DNA from: Apium graveolens
Lineage: Eukaryota > Streptophyta > Magnoliopsida > Apiales > Apiaceae
Reading direction: 5' to 3'
Length of the DNA: 64,000 nucleotides
Assembly: GCF_009905375.1 (NCBI RefSeq)
Contig: NC_133647.1
Coordinates: forward strand, 172,838,790-172,902,789
Positions 33,453-45,600 of this stretch are shown one piece after another; position 1 is the stretch's first letter; each line of letters begins with the position of its first letter. A program made the position numbers and the translations under genes. The notes under the pieces were generated by a model that ran no database searches, had not been told where the DNA came from, and worked only from the letters and a program-made list of their open reading frames with translations.

Positions 33453-33883
33453 GTTCGAAAGTTACTAACTACTATATATAAGTTAGATATAACTTTGTAA
33501 TTTGCTAAAATTAGTTATATATAGAAATTCAACTATAGGAAATTGTGAAAGATGAATAAGAGTAATTTAATTGAAGAAACTCATTCAATTATTAAAGATT
33601 AGGATTTAGGGGCATATAATAGTCAATATCAGTCAGTATATTATTATTAAATATTAATTATTATTTTGAATTTCAATTTTTCTTAAAAAATTAATTTTTT
33701 TATTAATTTTCAGCATTTGACCGAACTGACCGATTTTTGACCCGAACTGACCGATTTTTGACTGAATCAGCCACTTTTGACCGATTTTTCAAAAAACGCA
33801 CTTTGACCCGATTTTCGATTAATCGAGACGGTGCCCGTCTGATCTCCGATTAATCAGCCGATTTTTAGAACACTAGCAGTTAG

Positions 33884-34695
33884 TAACGATATATTTTTAA
33901 TGAAATGCTGAATCCGCTCCTTAATGTGACAAATGTCTGACCTTCGTGATTGTGCCATGTTATGTGATCCTCCGTTGAAGAACCTCCACCCGAAAAATGA
34001 AGAAGGTGACCAGAATTTGGGTTTTTTCCTAGAAACCAGCAACATTTCGGTCACCATCCTCCTTTTATGTGACTCAATTTTGGAGGTAAAACATGTTATT
34101 TCAATATCGTAGCAATCAAGCAACTACAGTAGAATCAATGACGACCATAATTGATGATTCGAACACGAAGTCTTACCCGCAAATTTGACACAAATATCGT
34201 GATGAAGTCTTACCCACAAATATTCGACTTTGCATATAACTTGACAAAAATCAACGAGTAATATCATAAAACAAATCTTACACACATACGAATTTGAACA
34301 CACAGTCATAATCACCAAGCAATCACAGGTTTGCCCTAGAAATTAAATTAAATTCACGGGAACAACCCTCGACTCGACTAAAATAATACGTACATGAAAA
34401 TTCACAATACATATATCAAATGACTGTAAATTAAACGATTAAACTATTTAAATCATCAAAATGACTTAAAGAACTCTAAATTCGAATTTCAGAATAGTTG
34501 TCCTTTGTGAAAACTGATGGTGGAAATGAAAAATGATGTAGGAATATTTTCGGTGAATATTGAGTATGTGATGAAAGCGAGAATCGGAAATGTATGATCA
34601 TGATACTAACGATAGTTGATGACATGATCACGCTGCCAAATTACCACAAACTTTTATAGAGGATGAAGAGGTTGTGCATGATAATGCCAAAATAC
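33884..34695. other. Intergenic DNA between hAT-type element and LINE
   Basis: No gene, RNA or repeat is recognised. A diverged direct repeat of 'gaagtcttacccgcaaatttgac' type sequence occurs at about 34165 and 34205. Confidence 0.5.
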
Positions 34696-35018
34696 TTTTT
34701 TTTTGTTAAATTTGTTTATATTAGAAAGAAAAGGAGAATATACAAGGGGTGAACCCTAAGATCTATGACTATGACAAGTCATAGATGGGACCATCTATAA
34801 CCAATCTAGAAAAGATTGGAGATAGAAATTAAAACCTAAACAGAAAAACAAAGAAATCTAAGCAACAAACTAGGCAACAAGACTGTGTAAATCAGGCGTA
34901 ATACAAACTATTTTATCAAACCAAGAAGAACCACTAAGGCGGGTCTTAACATCCAGAAAAATTCCATGCAGAATTTTTTTAAGGCCGAAAACCCTTTTCT
35001 CATGTGCACGGGCGTTAC

Positions 35019-36102
35019 TGAAACGACCCGCACTTCCGGACTATTAAATCTAAATCAAAACTAATACAATATACAATCTATTTATCAAAAATTCAATTAA
35101 AAACTATTTCGAAAGCGCAACTAACGGAAGTCCAAAAGTCAATCTACTCCAATTCTAAGTCCTCGAACTCCAATACTATCCAACACGAATCTCAGACGAC
35201 ACCTGAAATTATAAGTAATGAGCTATACAGCCCAGCAAGAAACCAATCGATCCAACTAGTAGGTCAAGCAACTTATACACATATAACAAAATACGACAAT
35301 CTATACGATATACGAAACACACACTATCAACAAAATTTCATATTCTTATTCTTAATCGATACACACAATACACATAGCACATAAACAACAATAACTCAAA
35401 ATCAATAACTCATGCCACGACCACTACAACCCGGTGATAACGGTCCTAAGTTTTTACAAGTCTGTCACTACAATCCGGTGACTGCGGTCCTAAGTTCTTA
35501 TTCGATATTTTCACAAACAATGGCATAAAACAGAGATTCAGAATTATCATCTATACACCACAGAAATACAACAATACGTATACTTGTGACACATAATACT
35601 TTTAAAGATATCATCAATTAGCCCATATTTTGATAATTAAATATACACGTATCACACAATTTTGAAAACACTAGTAAGATTGATCGAAAACTTACCTCAA
35701 AACCCGACCAGGTCTGAATTTACTCTTTTTGACCCTCTAAACGATGTTTTCTTGAAAAACACAAAACATGAAAGTTGAGAGAACGAAAAGAGCTTTTCAA
35801 AACGTCTAGGATCACTAAATTCTAACTTACGATGAATTTTCTACGAATTTTACAAAACTGTTGATTTATGCTGAGAGAGCCCTACGAATTTTAAGAATAA
35901 AAATGAAGAATACGAATATGGTGTATTTATAATGCTACAAAACCCTATATCTTAACCTACAAGTTATCCATATTAGAATTTGATCCAAATTTTAGGCCCA
36001 TTAGTCTAATTCAATTTTAAATCATAATCCTTATCCAATTTTAATCCTTTTTATTCTATTATTCTATTATTAATCTAATTGTAAAAATTACGGGATATTA
36101 CA
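35019..36102 (-). repeat. 3' LTR of the short-interior element
   Basis: 1084 bp, AT-rich. The minus-strand end begins tgtaatatcccg and the other end is gggtcgtttca. Confidence 0.88.
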
Positions 36103-36287
36103 TACTACCCTCCTTAAAAAGAATTTGGTCCCCAAATTCACAACAATCCTAAAGATCGAGACACATCTACCCCATTTACCCCCTGATCTACCAAAGATCA
36201 AACTATGGTCCACAAGAACGCATCCTAGAGAATGTACTAGTCTCATACCTAACACATTCCGAAGGACAACCTGCTCTGGATACCAAC

Positions 36288-37375
36288 TGAAACAACCCGC
36301 ACTTCCGGACTATTAAATCTAAATCAAAACTAATACCATATACAATCTATTTATCAAAAATTCAATTAGAAAGGTACTATTTCGAAAGCACAACTAACGG
36401 AAGTCCAAAAGTCAATTTACTACAATTCTAAGTCCTCGAACTCCAATTCTATCCAACACGAATCTTAGACGAAACCCGAAATTATAAGTAATGAGCTATA
36501 CAGCCCAGCAAGAAACCAATCGATCCAACTAGTAGGCCAAGCAACTTATACACATATAACAAAATATGACAATCTATACGATATACGAAACACACACTAT
36601 CAATAAAATTCATATTCTTATTCTTAATCGATACACACAATACACATAGCACATAAAGAACAATAACTCAAAATCAATAACTCATGCCACGACCACTACA
36701 ACCCGGTGATAACGGTCCTAAATTTTCACAAAACTGTCGCTATAATCCAGTGACTGCGGTCCTAAGTTCTTATTCGATATTTTCACAAACCATGTCATAA
36801 ATCAGAGATTCAGAATTATCATCTATACACCACAGAAATACAATAATACGTATACTTGTGACACATAATACTTTTAAAAATATCATCACTTAGCCCATAT
36901 TTTGATAATTAAATATACACGTATCACACAATTTTGAAAACACTAGTAAGATTGATCGAAAACTTACCTTAAAACCTGACCAGATCTAAATTTACTCTTT
37001 TTAACCCTCTAAACGATGTTTTATTAAAAAACACGAATCATGAAAGTTGTAGAGAATGAAAAGAGCTTTCCGAAATATCTAGGATCACTAAATTTTGACT
37101 TATAATAAATTTTCTACAAATTTTACAAAACTGTTGATTTATGCTGAGAGAGCCCTTCGAATTTTATGAATAAAAATGAAGAATACGAATATGGTGTATT
37201 TATAATGCTACAAAACCCTATATCTTAACCTACAATTTATCCATATTAGAATATGATCCAAATTTTAGGCCCATTAGTCTAATTCAATTTTAAATCCTAA
37301 TCCTTATCCAATTTTAATCCTTTTTATTCTATTATTCTATTATTAATCTAATTATAAAAATTACGGGATATTATA
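36288..37375 (-). repeat. 5' LTR of the short-interior element
   Basis: 1088 bp. It differs from the other copy by scattered substitutions and small indels, suggesting an older insertion than element A. Confidence 0.88.
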
Positions 37376-37614
37376 GTTACGCTCTCTCCAAATATGATAA
37401 CAAAAAATCTGAGCAAAACAGAGAGCAACCACCCTCTCAACCTTGTCTTCGATAGCCAACAAAGAAGTGAGAAATTGAGACCAGGAGCCAGGCCTGATAG
37501 TGATGTTGAGAGACGAAAAGAGATGCCTAAGAATCCAGCTGATATAAGTGCAATTCATAAAGATATGGTTATCTTTCTCTCTGCCATGGATGCATAAGTA
37601 ACACTTTTGATGAG

Positions 37615-38238
37615 TGTTAGGTCACACACACTGTAGAAAGGGGTTGAATACAGTGTTTAGCACAATCAAATCGAATATAAGAACTCAAGTAACAGAAAAC
37701 ATATTTTATTCAACACAATAAACTTTGTTACAATATGGAACTGTCCTCTCTCAGTGATGAACAAATTATCACGAGAGCTGCTAGAGTTACAAATAATAAT
37801 AACTTTGATAATCGTAACACTTTTTAGTGTAAACTCTATGCCTGTGTTTATATAGATACACAGTTACAAGATAATCTTCTAATTGATATGGAATATAATT
37901 CTGCTTCCTAAGATATATCAACTAGTTATCTTTTCTTCCAAGTATTCTATTCTTCATAGAATTCTTTCTTCATGCACAATTCTTTCTGTCTTAGTCTCGA
38001 TCTTCTTTCATTTCAATCAGCCGCCTGCCTTATCTAAAAGTCATCTTAAGTCCTGATATTATCTCCTGATAAATATCTTCTGATCACTGAAGTTCTGATA
38101 ACTTAAGTTCTGATATCTTAAGTTTTGTCTTCAGTATAAGTGCTGATTTCCAGTTAAGTATTGATTTGTCCTGTTAAGTAAGATTTGAAAACTAAACACA
38201 AATCATATTACACATGACATTATCAAATATATCTAACA
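37615..38238 (-). repeat. 3' LTR of B1 (624 bp)
   Basis: TGTTAG...TAACA ends. On the higher-coordinate side it adjoins the polypurine tract (ttgggggagat, minus strand). Confidence 0.88.
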
Positions 38239-38442
38239 ATCTCCCCCAACTTGTAAATTAACATAATATACAAGTTCAACAGATATTTGATGATGTCAAA
38301 AACATTAAGTACAAATGCATGAGAATTTGACTAGATAACTACAACTTATAGTCTTTTCAGCTTTACCATCTTAAACTTCTGATAACAGCTTCAGTCTGTA
38401 TATACTTCAGAATTTAAGCAGTTGTAGATCTTTGACTTGGCT

Positions 38443-41400
38443 TCAATTTCCGATCTCTTTGATATCAGGAGTTGTTCTGAGATAGTTCTTCAACAAACAT
38501 CTCTTAACATATTCAAGTTCATTGACCATCCTCCTTTTAGCACTATTTGTTAATCTGTCTTTCACTTGAAGTAGGAATAGAACATGTTCCAGTTCCTCAA
38601 AATACTTCAGTGGTATAGCATTTTGCTTAATCTGGTATACCCTTCCATCTGTTATAAAATATAACAAGATATGTTCTTTCAAAAAGGTATGGTAAACCAT
38701 TTGTACATATTCAAGTCGATTCAATCTTTCAGGAGTTGCTCCAACACCTGGTTCACTTAAGGAAGTTGGATCATTGGTAGTGTTATGTACTCTTCTTTCA
38801 TCAGAACTACCCAATCCAGATTTATCTCTTGCTTCCTTTCCTGTAACAACTCTTGCTTCAAAACCACTTGTTGCAGTCTTCAAAGGTTGAGCCTGTTTAG
38901 CTTTGGTGAATCCTGGTAGGAGTATCTTTGAAGGTTTAATATGAGCAATGTCAGAGGTTTCCTTTTCCTTATCTTCTGATATCAAGCCAACTTGAGCTAA
39001 GTCAGGGGTTGCTTGCTTTACTGTCATATCAGAACTTACTACATCTTGACTCTGAACAACATGAGCCATGTTAGAGGTTGTTTGAAAAATCTTCTTATGC
39101 ATCAGAGTAAGATTAGCATCTTCTTCATCATCAATTATTTCTTCATCCATGACTAGCATATAAACCTTTACAGGTTCATCAACTTTTTCTTTGCCCTTGG
39201 ACCTTGGATCAATTTCCATTTGTGATTTGGCTTTGGTTGCCTCAGAACTCGTTCTTTCCTTTATCACAATACCCTTAAGTTTTGGAAATTTCTTTTCAAC
39301 AACAGAAGTTTTAGATTTTGTCTTGACACCTTCTACTTTGAGTCTAGCTTCTTCTTCCTTTAGACTCTCAAAGTCCATTCCTGGATTTTCTTTAAGAAAT
39401 AACTACTTTAAAATTTCTTCATCAAGTTCCAAATGTTCACCAGAACTTATCCTTTTACCAGTATCAGAACTTATTCTTCTCCCAGTATCAGAACTTGTTC
39501 TTTGACTTGTAATTTCAGCTTTACTTGATGGAAATCCTTTGCCTTGACCTTGACCTCTACCCTTATCAGAGTTTCCCTGGTCATCATTTCCATCATCCTT
39601 TCCTTTCAGTGTCTGAATAGATTTGCATTTGGACTTAATCACTTTCTCCCCCTTTTTGGCATCAGCAGGTAATAGAAGAGAGACAAGCAATTACACTGAG
39701 GATTGGATCTCATTGAGTTGATTTTGGTAAGAAGCTTGATTTTTCAGAATTTCTTCAATTTGAGTTTGTTGCTTCTCCTGAGTTTTCCCAATGTAGGCAA
39801 TTCTGTCAAAGGTTGGCTTGAAAAATCTGTTCTTTTCAAGTTGCACATTCATATCTTGCTGGATCAAAGTTTCTTGACTTTTGTTCACCTTGTCATGAGT
39901 AATTGAGTGTTGACCTTGAAGGTGCCTTGTACTCAATGCAGTAACTCTCAGTTGTGCCTTGAAATCATCATTTATCAGCATTTCATCAGCTTTTGCAAGA
40001 TGCTCGGCAAGAATCTTTTCAGAAGGAACAAAACTAACTGAGTTCCATTCTTTAGTCCACTCCTTTCCTCTAGGAGTTTCACTCCAAGGTACCGGTGCTT
40101 CCCCTATAACAAACTTCTTAACTAATTCAGCTTTAGTAATTGTTTGTGGAGGTGCATGTCCTGATGGACCAGCTACATCAGCATGTAAATTGGTAGCAGT
40201 TTCACCAGTAGTTTCTTCATTGTCAGCATCAAAACTTGTAGATCCTACGGTATCAGTATCCTCTGGTAAAACAGCCGTATGTGAAGCTATAGAGGCTTCA
40301 ACATCATCCTCTAAATTCTGATCTGCAGCCAGGTTCTGATCAACATCCAAAATTGATATTGTTGGTGGAGTGAGTTAAATTGGTGGAGCTTCCAAGTACA
40401 AAACCTCAGGCACAATCAAGTTATGAATATCTATTTCAGCACTTGTACCTGGTTCTTCTGTATGTACTGGATCAACTATAAGTGACATAGGAGGTGTAGG
40501 TATTTTAGCTTGAGCAGTTTCTGGTTGTGCAGTTTTTGGTTGTGCAGAAAGAAGTGATTCAATAACAATAGGTTCTGTTGAGATCAGAGATTCCTGATCC
40601 CCTTCCTTAGCTGCTTCCACTACATCTGAATCTTACTCAACCATGTCCCTATGAGCTCTCTGTTTCTTTAATTTCTTTAAAGGTGGAGACACTGTAGGAG
40701 CTTTATCATCAGATTTTATCTTTCTAAGCCTTTTGAGGGGCCTAGAACTCCCAGTTACATTATCTTTCTAAGAAGAAACTTTCTCAGCTTCTATAACAAC
40801 AGGTTCTGATATGGGAACCTGTTCCTCAGTATCTGATTCATCTCGCAGAATAATTTTCTTTCTCTTCTGTTGAGTCTGAGGTACTTTCTTAGTCCTCTTG
40901 GGTTTGCAAGATGAAGGCTGCACTGTAGGATCTGAAGGTTGAGGTTGAAAAGTTTGAGGTGTTTGTGTAGAGGTGGTAGGTGTTGATGGATGAGGTTCGG
41001 ATGGTTGAACATCAGGATATAGTTCAGTGTATTTAACTGGATCATAGGTTATTAAGCCTTGTTTGACAGATAAAGGAACTAGGAGGGGTCTTAACACAGC
41101 CTTCTTATTATCAGTAGATAATAAGTCATTAAAAGCTCTTTTAGCTAGTCTGAATGATGGAATTAATTCACTAGCTGATTGGGGCTTATCATCACAACAA
41201 AAACTATAGATAAGCTGGCAGAATCTATCAAAATAAACAGTGTTTCTATCTTCTATCATTCTATCTCCAATAAAACCTAAGACAACACTTGCATAATCAA
41301 AATCAGTTTGATTAATGAGAGCATACCTGATTTGTTGGATGAATATGGGGATTGCATCAAAATTAGAGCATTTGTTTGCAAAAGCCTTGGTTATGCAGTC

Positions 41401-41828
41401 AAAGAAGAAACTCCATTCCCTCCTTATGAAAGATCTCTTCCACTACCCCAGCTTTGCCAATGTCCTCTCATACCCCAGACTGGGCATCATGTTTTGAAGA
41501 ACTGGCTCTTCAACAGTAGAATAAACACAATTCTCAGGCAGCTGCAGTGCTTGTCGAACCGTAGCCAATGTCACGACATGCTCATCCTCTCCTGACGTAA
41601 AAATAATACTTGGAGACCCTTGAGCACCACCATCATCATATACTCCACTTCTCCAGAACTCCAGTACTTGAGTACCAGAGAATGCCTCAGGTTCGGTCAG
41701 AGCGTACCCAATATCAGAACTAGCAAGAAAGTCCTGAATGAAGTGAAGTTCTGATGGGGCTTCTGACTTGCTAAGAATAGCGGAGAAGTTATTAGGAACA
41801 AACTTAGCTCCATCAAAAATTATGTCTT
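38443..41828 (-). pseudogene. ORF3 of B1 (main part; start codon at 55127)
   Basis: Homologous along its length to the intact ORF3 of B2. Open stretches at 41259-40768, 40620-40375, 40350-39691, 39690-39403 and 39378-38443 are separated by stops and frame changes. The N-terminal domain (DGAKFVPNN, EAPSELHF, DIGYALTEPE) is readable to 41828, where B2 interrupts codon 6. The first five codons (MTPKD) lie at 55113-55127 on the far side of B2. The C-terminal segment (GATPERLNRLEYVQMVYHTF, KNYLRTTPDI) is present, but about 75 residues found in B2 between LLQVKDR and the end are missing. Confidence 0.8.
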
Positions 41829-42443
41829 TGTTAGGTCACACACACACTGTAGAGGGGGTGAATACAGTGTATAGTACACTCAAATCGAACTTAAGAACTT
41901 AAGTAACAGAAAACAAACTTTATTGAAATAATTAACTCTGTTACAGTATGGAACTGTTACCTCTCAATGATGAACAAATATCACGAGAGCTGCTAGGGTT
42001 ATAATGAATAATCTTCTCGAATATATGATAACACTTATAGTGTAAACCCTATGTCTGTGTTTATATACTACACAGTTACAAGATAATCGCTAATTGATAT
42101 GGAATATAATTCTGCTTCCTAAAATATATCAATCAGATATCTTTTCTTCCAAGTATTCCATTCTTCACGGAATTTCTTCTTCATGCATATCTCTTCTTAT
42201 GTTTATCTCGATCTTCTTTCCTTTAATCAGCTACTGTCCTTATCTGATCATCCTTCAGCACTTAAGTTCTGATATCTAACTTCTGATGATTATCTCCTGA
42301 TAATATAAGTACTGATATCCTTAAGTCCTGACTTCCAGTATAAGTACTGATCAACAGTTAAGTACTGATTTATCCTGTTCAAGTAAGATCTAAAAGCTAA
42401 ACATAAAACATATTAGCCATGACATTATCAAATATATCTAACA
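41829..42443 (-). repeat. 3' LTR of B2 (615 bp)
   Basis: Contains AAGTTCTGA at 42264 and related 'ctgata' and 'agtactgat' words through 42250-42380. The C-rich-loop hairpin acactgta/tacagtgt lies near the minus-strand 3' end. The adjacent polypurine tract is ttgggggagat (42444-42455). Confidence 0.92.
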
Positions 42444-42651
42444 ATCTCCCCCAACTTGTAAATTAGCATAATATACAAGTTTAACAGATATTTGATGATG
42501 TCAAAAACATTAAGTACAAATGCATGAGAATTAGACTAGATAACTACAACTTACAGTCCTTAAAGCTTTACCAATATTCAACTTCTGATAACAACTTCAG
42601 TCTGTACAAATATCAGAATTTAAGCAGTTGTAGATCTTCGACTTGGCTTCA

Positions 42652-45600
42652 TCATTTTCTGATCTCTCTGATGTCAGGAGTTGTTCTGAGATAGTTCTTC
42701 AACAAACATTTCTCAGCATATCTGAGTTCATCAATCATTCTCCTTTTGACATCTTTAAGCTCTGCAGTATCTTCACCAGTTTGAAAGATTGCAGCTCTGA
42801 GATCATTGATCTTTGCTTTTCTCAACTCCTGATCTAGTCTTATGACATAAGCTTTGTCAGACTCCAGATTGAATTCAAGTCCCTTAATACCAAGATATGT
42901 TCTGATCTGTGCAGTATTAGGCTTCATATCAACAATATCACCATTGTGATCTCTGTACTTTGGAACATATGTGCTGTCAGACTTAACAGAATAAAGCCTT
43001 TTCTGTCTCTGAATCTGTTCTTTTAAGTATTTTGCAGCAGTCCCTTTTATTCTGTCATCCACTTGAAGTAAGAAAAGTACATGCTCCAATTCTTCAAAAT
43101 ACTTCAATGGAATGGCATTTTGTCTTATATAATAAACCCTACCATCTGTCATGAAATACAACATGATGTATTCTTTCAAGTAGGTATGGTAAACCATCTG
43201 TACAGATTCCAGTTGATTCAATCTCTCAGGAGTTACTCCAATACCTGGTTCACTCAAGGAAGTTGGATCATTGGTAGTGTTGTGTACTCTTCTTTCATCA
43301 GCACTTCCCAATCCAGTTTTATCTCTTGCTTCCTTTCCAGTAACTACTCTTGCTTCAAAACCACTTGCAGTAGTCTTCAAAGATTGAGTCTGTTTTGCTT
43401 TAGTGAATCCTGGTAGGAGTATTTTTGATCTATCTTCTGATATCAAGTTAACTTGAGCTGTGTCAGAGGTTACTTGCTTCTGTTGAATATCAGAACTTAT
43501 AATTTCTTGACTCTGAACAACTTGAGCCATGTCAGAGGTTGTTTTAAGAACTTTTCTTGAATTCAGAGCAAGATCATCCTTTTCATCAGTAATTTCTTCA
43601 TCCTCAGGAGGTACATAAACCTTGATAGGTTCACCAACCTTTTCTTTACCCTTGGATCTTGGATCTATCTGTGGTTGTGATCTAGCCAATGTTGCTTCAG
43701 TATGTGTCCTTTCTTTGATCACAATGCCTTTGAGTTTTGGAAGTGACTTTTTACCAGAAGCTTCAGATTTGGATGTGACTTTCTCTGATTTAAGTCTGGC
43801 TTCTTCTTCCTTTAAACTTTCCAAGTCCATTCCTGGATTTTCTTGAAGAAATAACCATCTTGACATTTCCTCATCAAGATCTAAAAGTTCATCAGAACTT
43901 AACTTTTTACCAGCAGCAGAACTTATTCTTTTCCCAGTATCAGAACTTGTCCTGTGACTAGCTTGTCTTGATGTGAATCCTCTACCTTGACTATGACCTC
44001 TACCCATTCCAGAGCTTCCTTGATCATCTTTTTCATTATCATTTCCTGTCAGTGTCTTGTCAGTCTTGCATTTGGACTTAATCACTTTCTCCCCCTTTTT
44101 GGCATCAGTAGGTAGTAGAAGAGAGATAAGTAATTCCACTGAGGATTGGATTTCAGTAAGTTGTAATTGCTGAGAAGCTTGATTTGTCAGAATTTCATCA
44201 ATCTGAGCTTGTTGATGATCTTGAGTCTTCTCAATATAAGCAATCCTGTCAATGGTAGGTTGAAAGAACTTTTTCTTATCAATTTTCCAAACTTGTTCTT
44301 GTTTGATAAAGTTCTCCTGAATCTTGTGTAGCTCTGCATGAGTAGTTGAATGAAGACCTTTTAGATGTTTAGTACTCAATGCAGTGACCCTAAGCTGGGT
44401 TTTAAAATCATCAGAATTTAACATTGCATCAGCTTTAGTCAAGTGCTCAGCAAGATGTTTTTCAGCTGGAACACATGAAACTGAGTTCCATTCCTTAGTC
44501 CACTCCTGACCTGCAGGAGTTTCACTCCAAGGTACTGGTGCTTCCCCGGTAATAAACTGCTTAACCAATTCAGACTTAGGAATAGTCTGTTGAGGAGTTT
44601 GTCCGGAAGGACCTGCTGCATCAGTATCTACAACATGAGCAGTTGGAGCAGCATCACCAGTATCTCCAGCATGTGCAGCATCAGAACTTAAAGAATCAGT
44701 ATCTTCTGATAAGACAACAGTGTAAGTAGCAATGGAGGCTTCAGCATCCTCTAATTGCTGATCTTGTTCTAAGTTCTGATCAACAACCATATCCTGATGC
44801 TCACCTAAATTCTGATCATTAGCATCTTGATGCAGAGAAGGTGTTGTTGATGACTCTGAAGTTTGAACAGCATCAGTAACAGGTGTTGTGGAAGGAATAT
44901 TTGTTGTTGGAGCTTCTAAGAGAATTACAGCAGGCACAACCAAGTTTTGAACATCAATATCAGCACTTGTGCCTGGATCAACAGAAGACACAGAGGGTGT
45001 GTTAGCCTTTTCAGAAACAGCTTCCTGAGATGGAGTTGATGGAGAAGAAGTGACTGGAGCAAATTCCTTGTCTTGTGAGATCAGAGATTCCTGATCTCCT
45101 TCCTTAGCTGCTTCCTCTTCATCATCTGAAACTGGCCTTTTTTCCCTCTGTTTCTTGTATCTCGTTGTTGATTTGGATTCCTTGGGAGTTTCAGGAAATG
45201 TCATTCTTCTAAGCCGTTTGAGAATCCTAGATCCTCCAATTCCAGAATCCTTCTGAGAAATCACTTTCTCAGCTTCACCTACAACAGGTTCTGAAGAAGG
45301 AACCTGTTCCTCAGTATCAGATTCATCTCTCAGTACAGTCCTCCTCCTCTTTTGAGGTGTTTGAGGAATAGTTTTTGTCCTCTTTGGCTTGGAGGATGAG
45401 GGTTGAACAGTCTGTGAAGAAGAGAGATAGGATTTGAGATAAGTCCTGAGGGTAGGTTGAGTAGTATGAGTGGTAGGTGCTGAAGATGATGGTTTTTGGG
45501 TGTTTGTGGTTGGTTGGACATCAGAGTAAACATATCTATAAGTATCAGGATCAGCATTTACTAGAATCTGTTTTACAGACGGAGGAATCTGTAATGGTCT

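Larger units (their letters stand above)
19987..33875. mobile_element. Small hAT-type element (MITE-like), split by element A
   Basis: The ends form terminal inverted repeats: cagtgttctaaaagtcgg at the left, and the reverse of tagtgttctaaaaatcgg at the right. An 8-bp target duplication flanks them, gctgttag (19979-19986) against gcagttag (33876-33883), with one mismatch. Eight-base duplications and CAGTG/TAGTG ends fit the hAT superfamily. Without the inserted copia element it would be about 690 bp (19987-20258 plus 33458-33875) with no coding capacity. Subterminal gattaatcgg words recur near both ends. Confidence 0.75.
35019..37375 (-). mobile_element. LTR element with a 185-bp interior (TRIM/LARD-like, non-coding)
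   Basis: Two direct repeats of 1084 and 1088 bp (35019-36102, 36288-37375) with TGAAAC...TTA(C/T)A ends are flanked by a perfect 5-bp target duplication gttac (35014-35018, 37376-37380). On the minus strand the 5' LTR (right copy) is followed by a tRNA-Met-like primer site (tggtatccagagc), and the interior ends in a purine tract (aaaaaggagggtag). The interior is only 36103-36287 and codes for nothing, so the element depends on others. It sits inside the LINE coding region. Confidence 0.88.
34696..37614 (-). mobile_element. L1-type LINE 3' fragment, interrupted
   Basis: The minus strand from 37614 to 37381, resuming at 35013-34850 after an inserted LTR element, encodes the C-terminus of a plant LINE reverse-transcriptase protein. 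It has a zf-RVT-like part with an HIF(M)NC-type segment, then FCYHIWRERN at the insertion point and ARAHEKRVFGLKKI beyond it. A noncoding tail follows, ending in a run of T on the plus strand (34696-34704), the poly(A) of the LINE. Its 5' part is cut off by element B1 at 37615. Confidence 0.7.
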
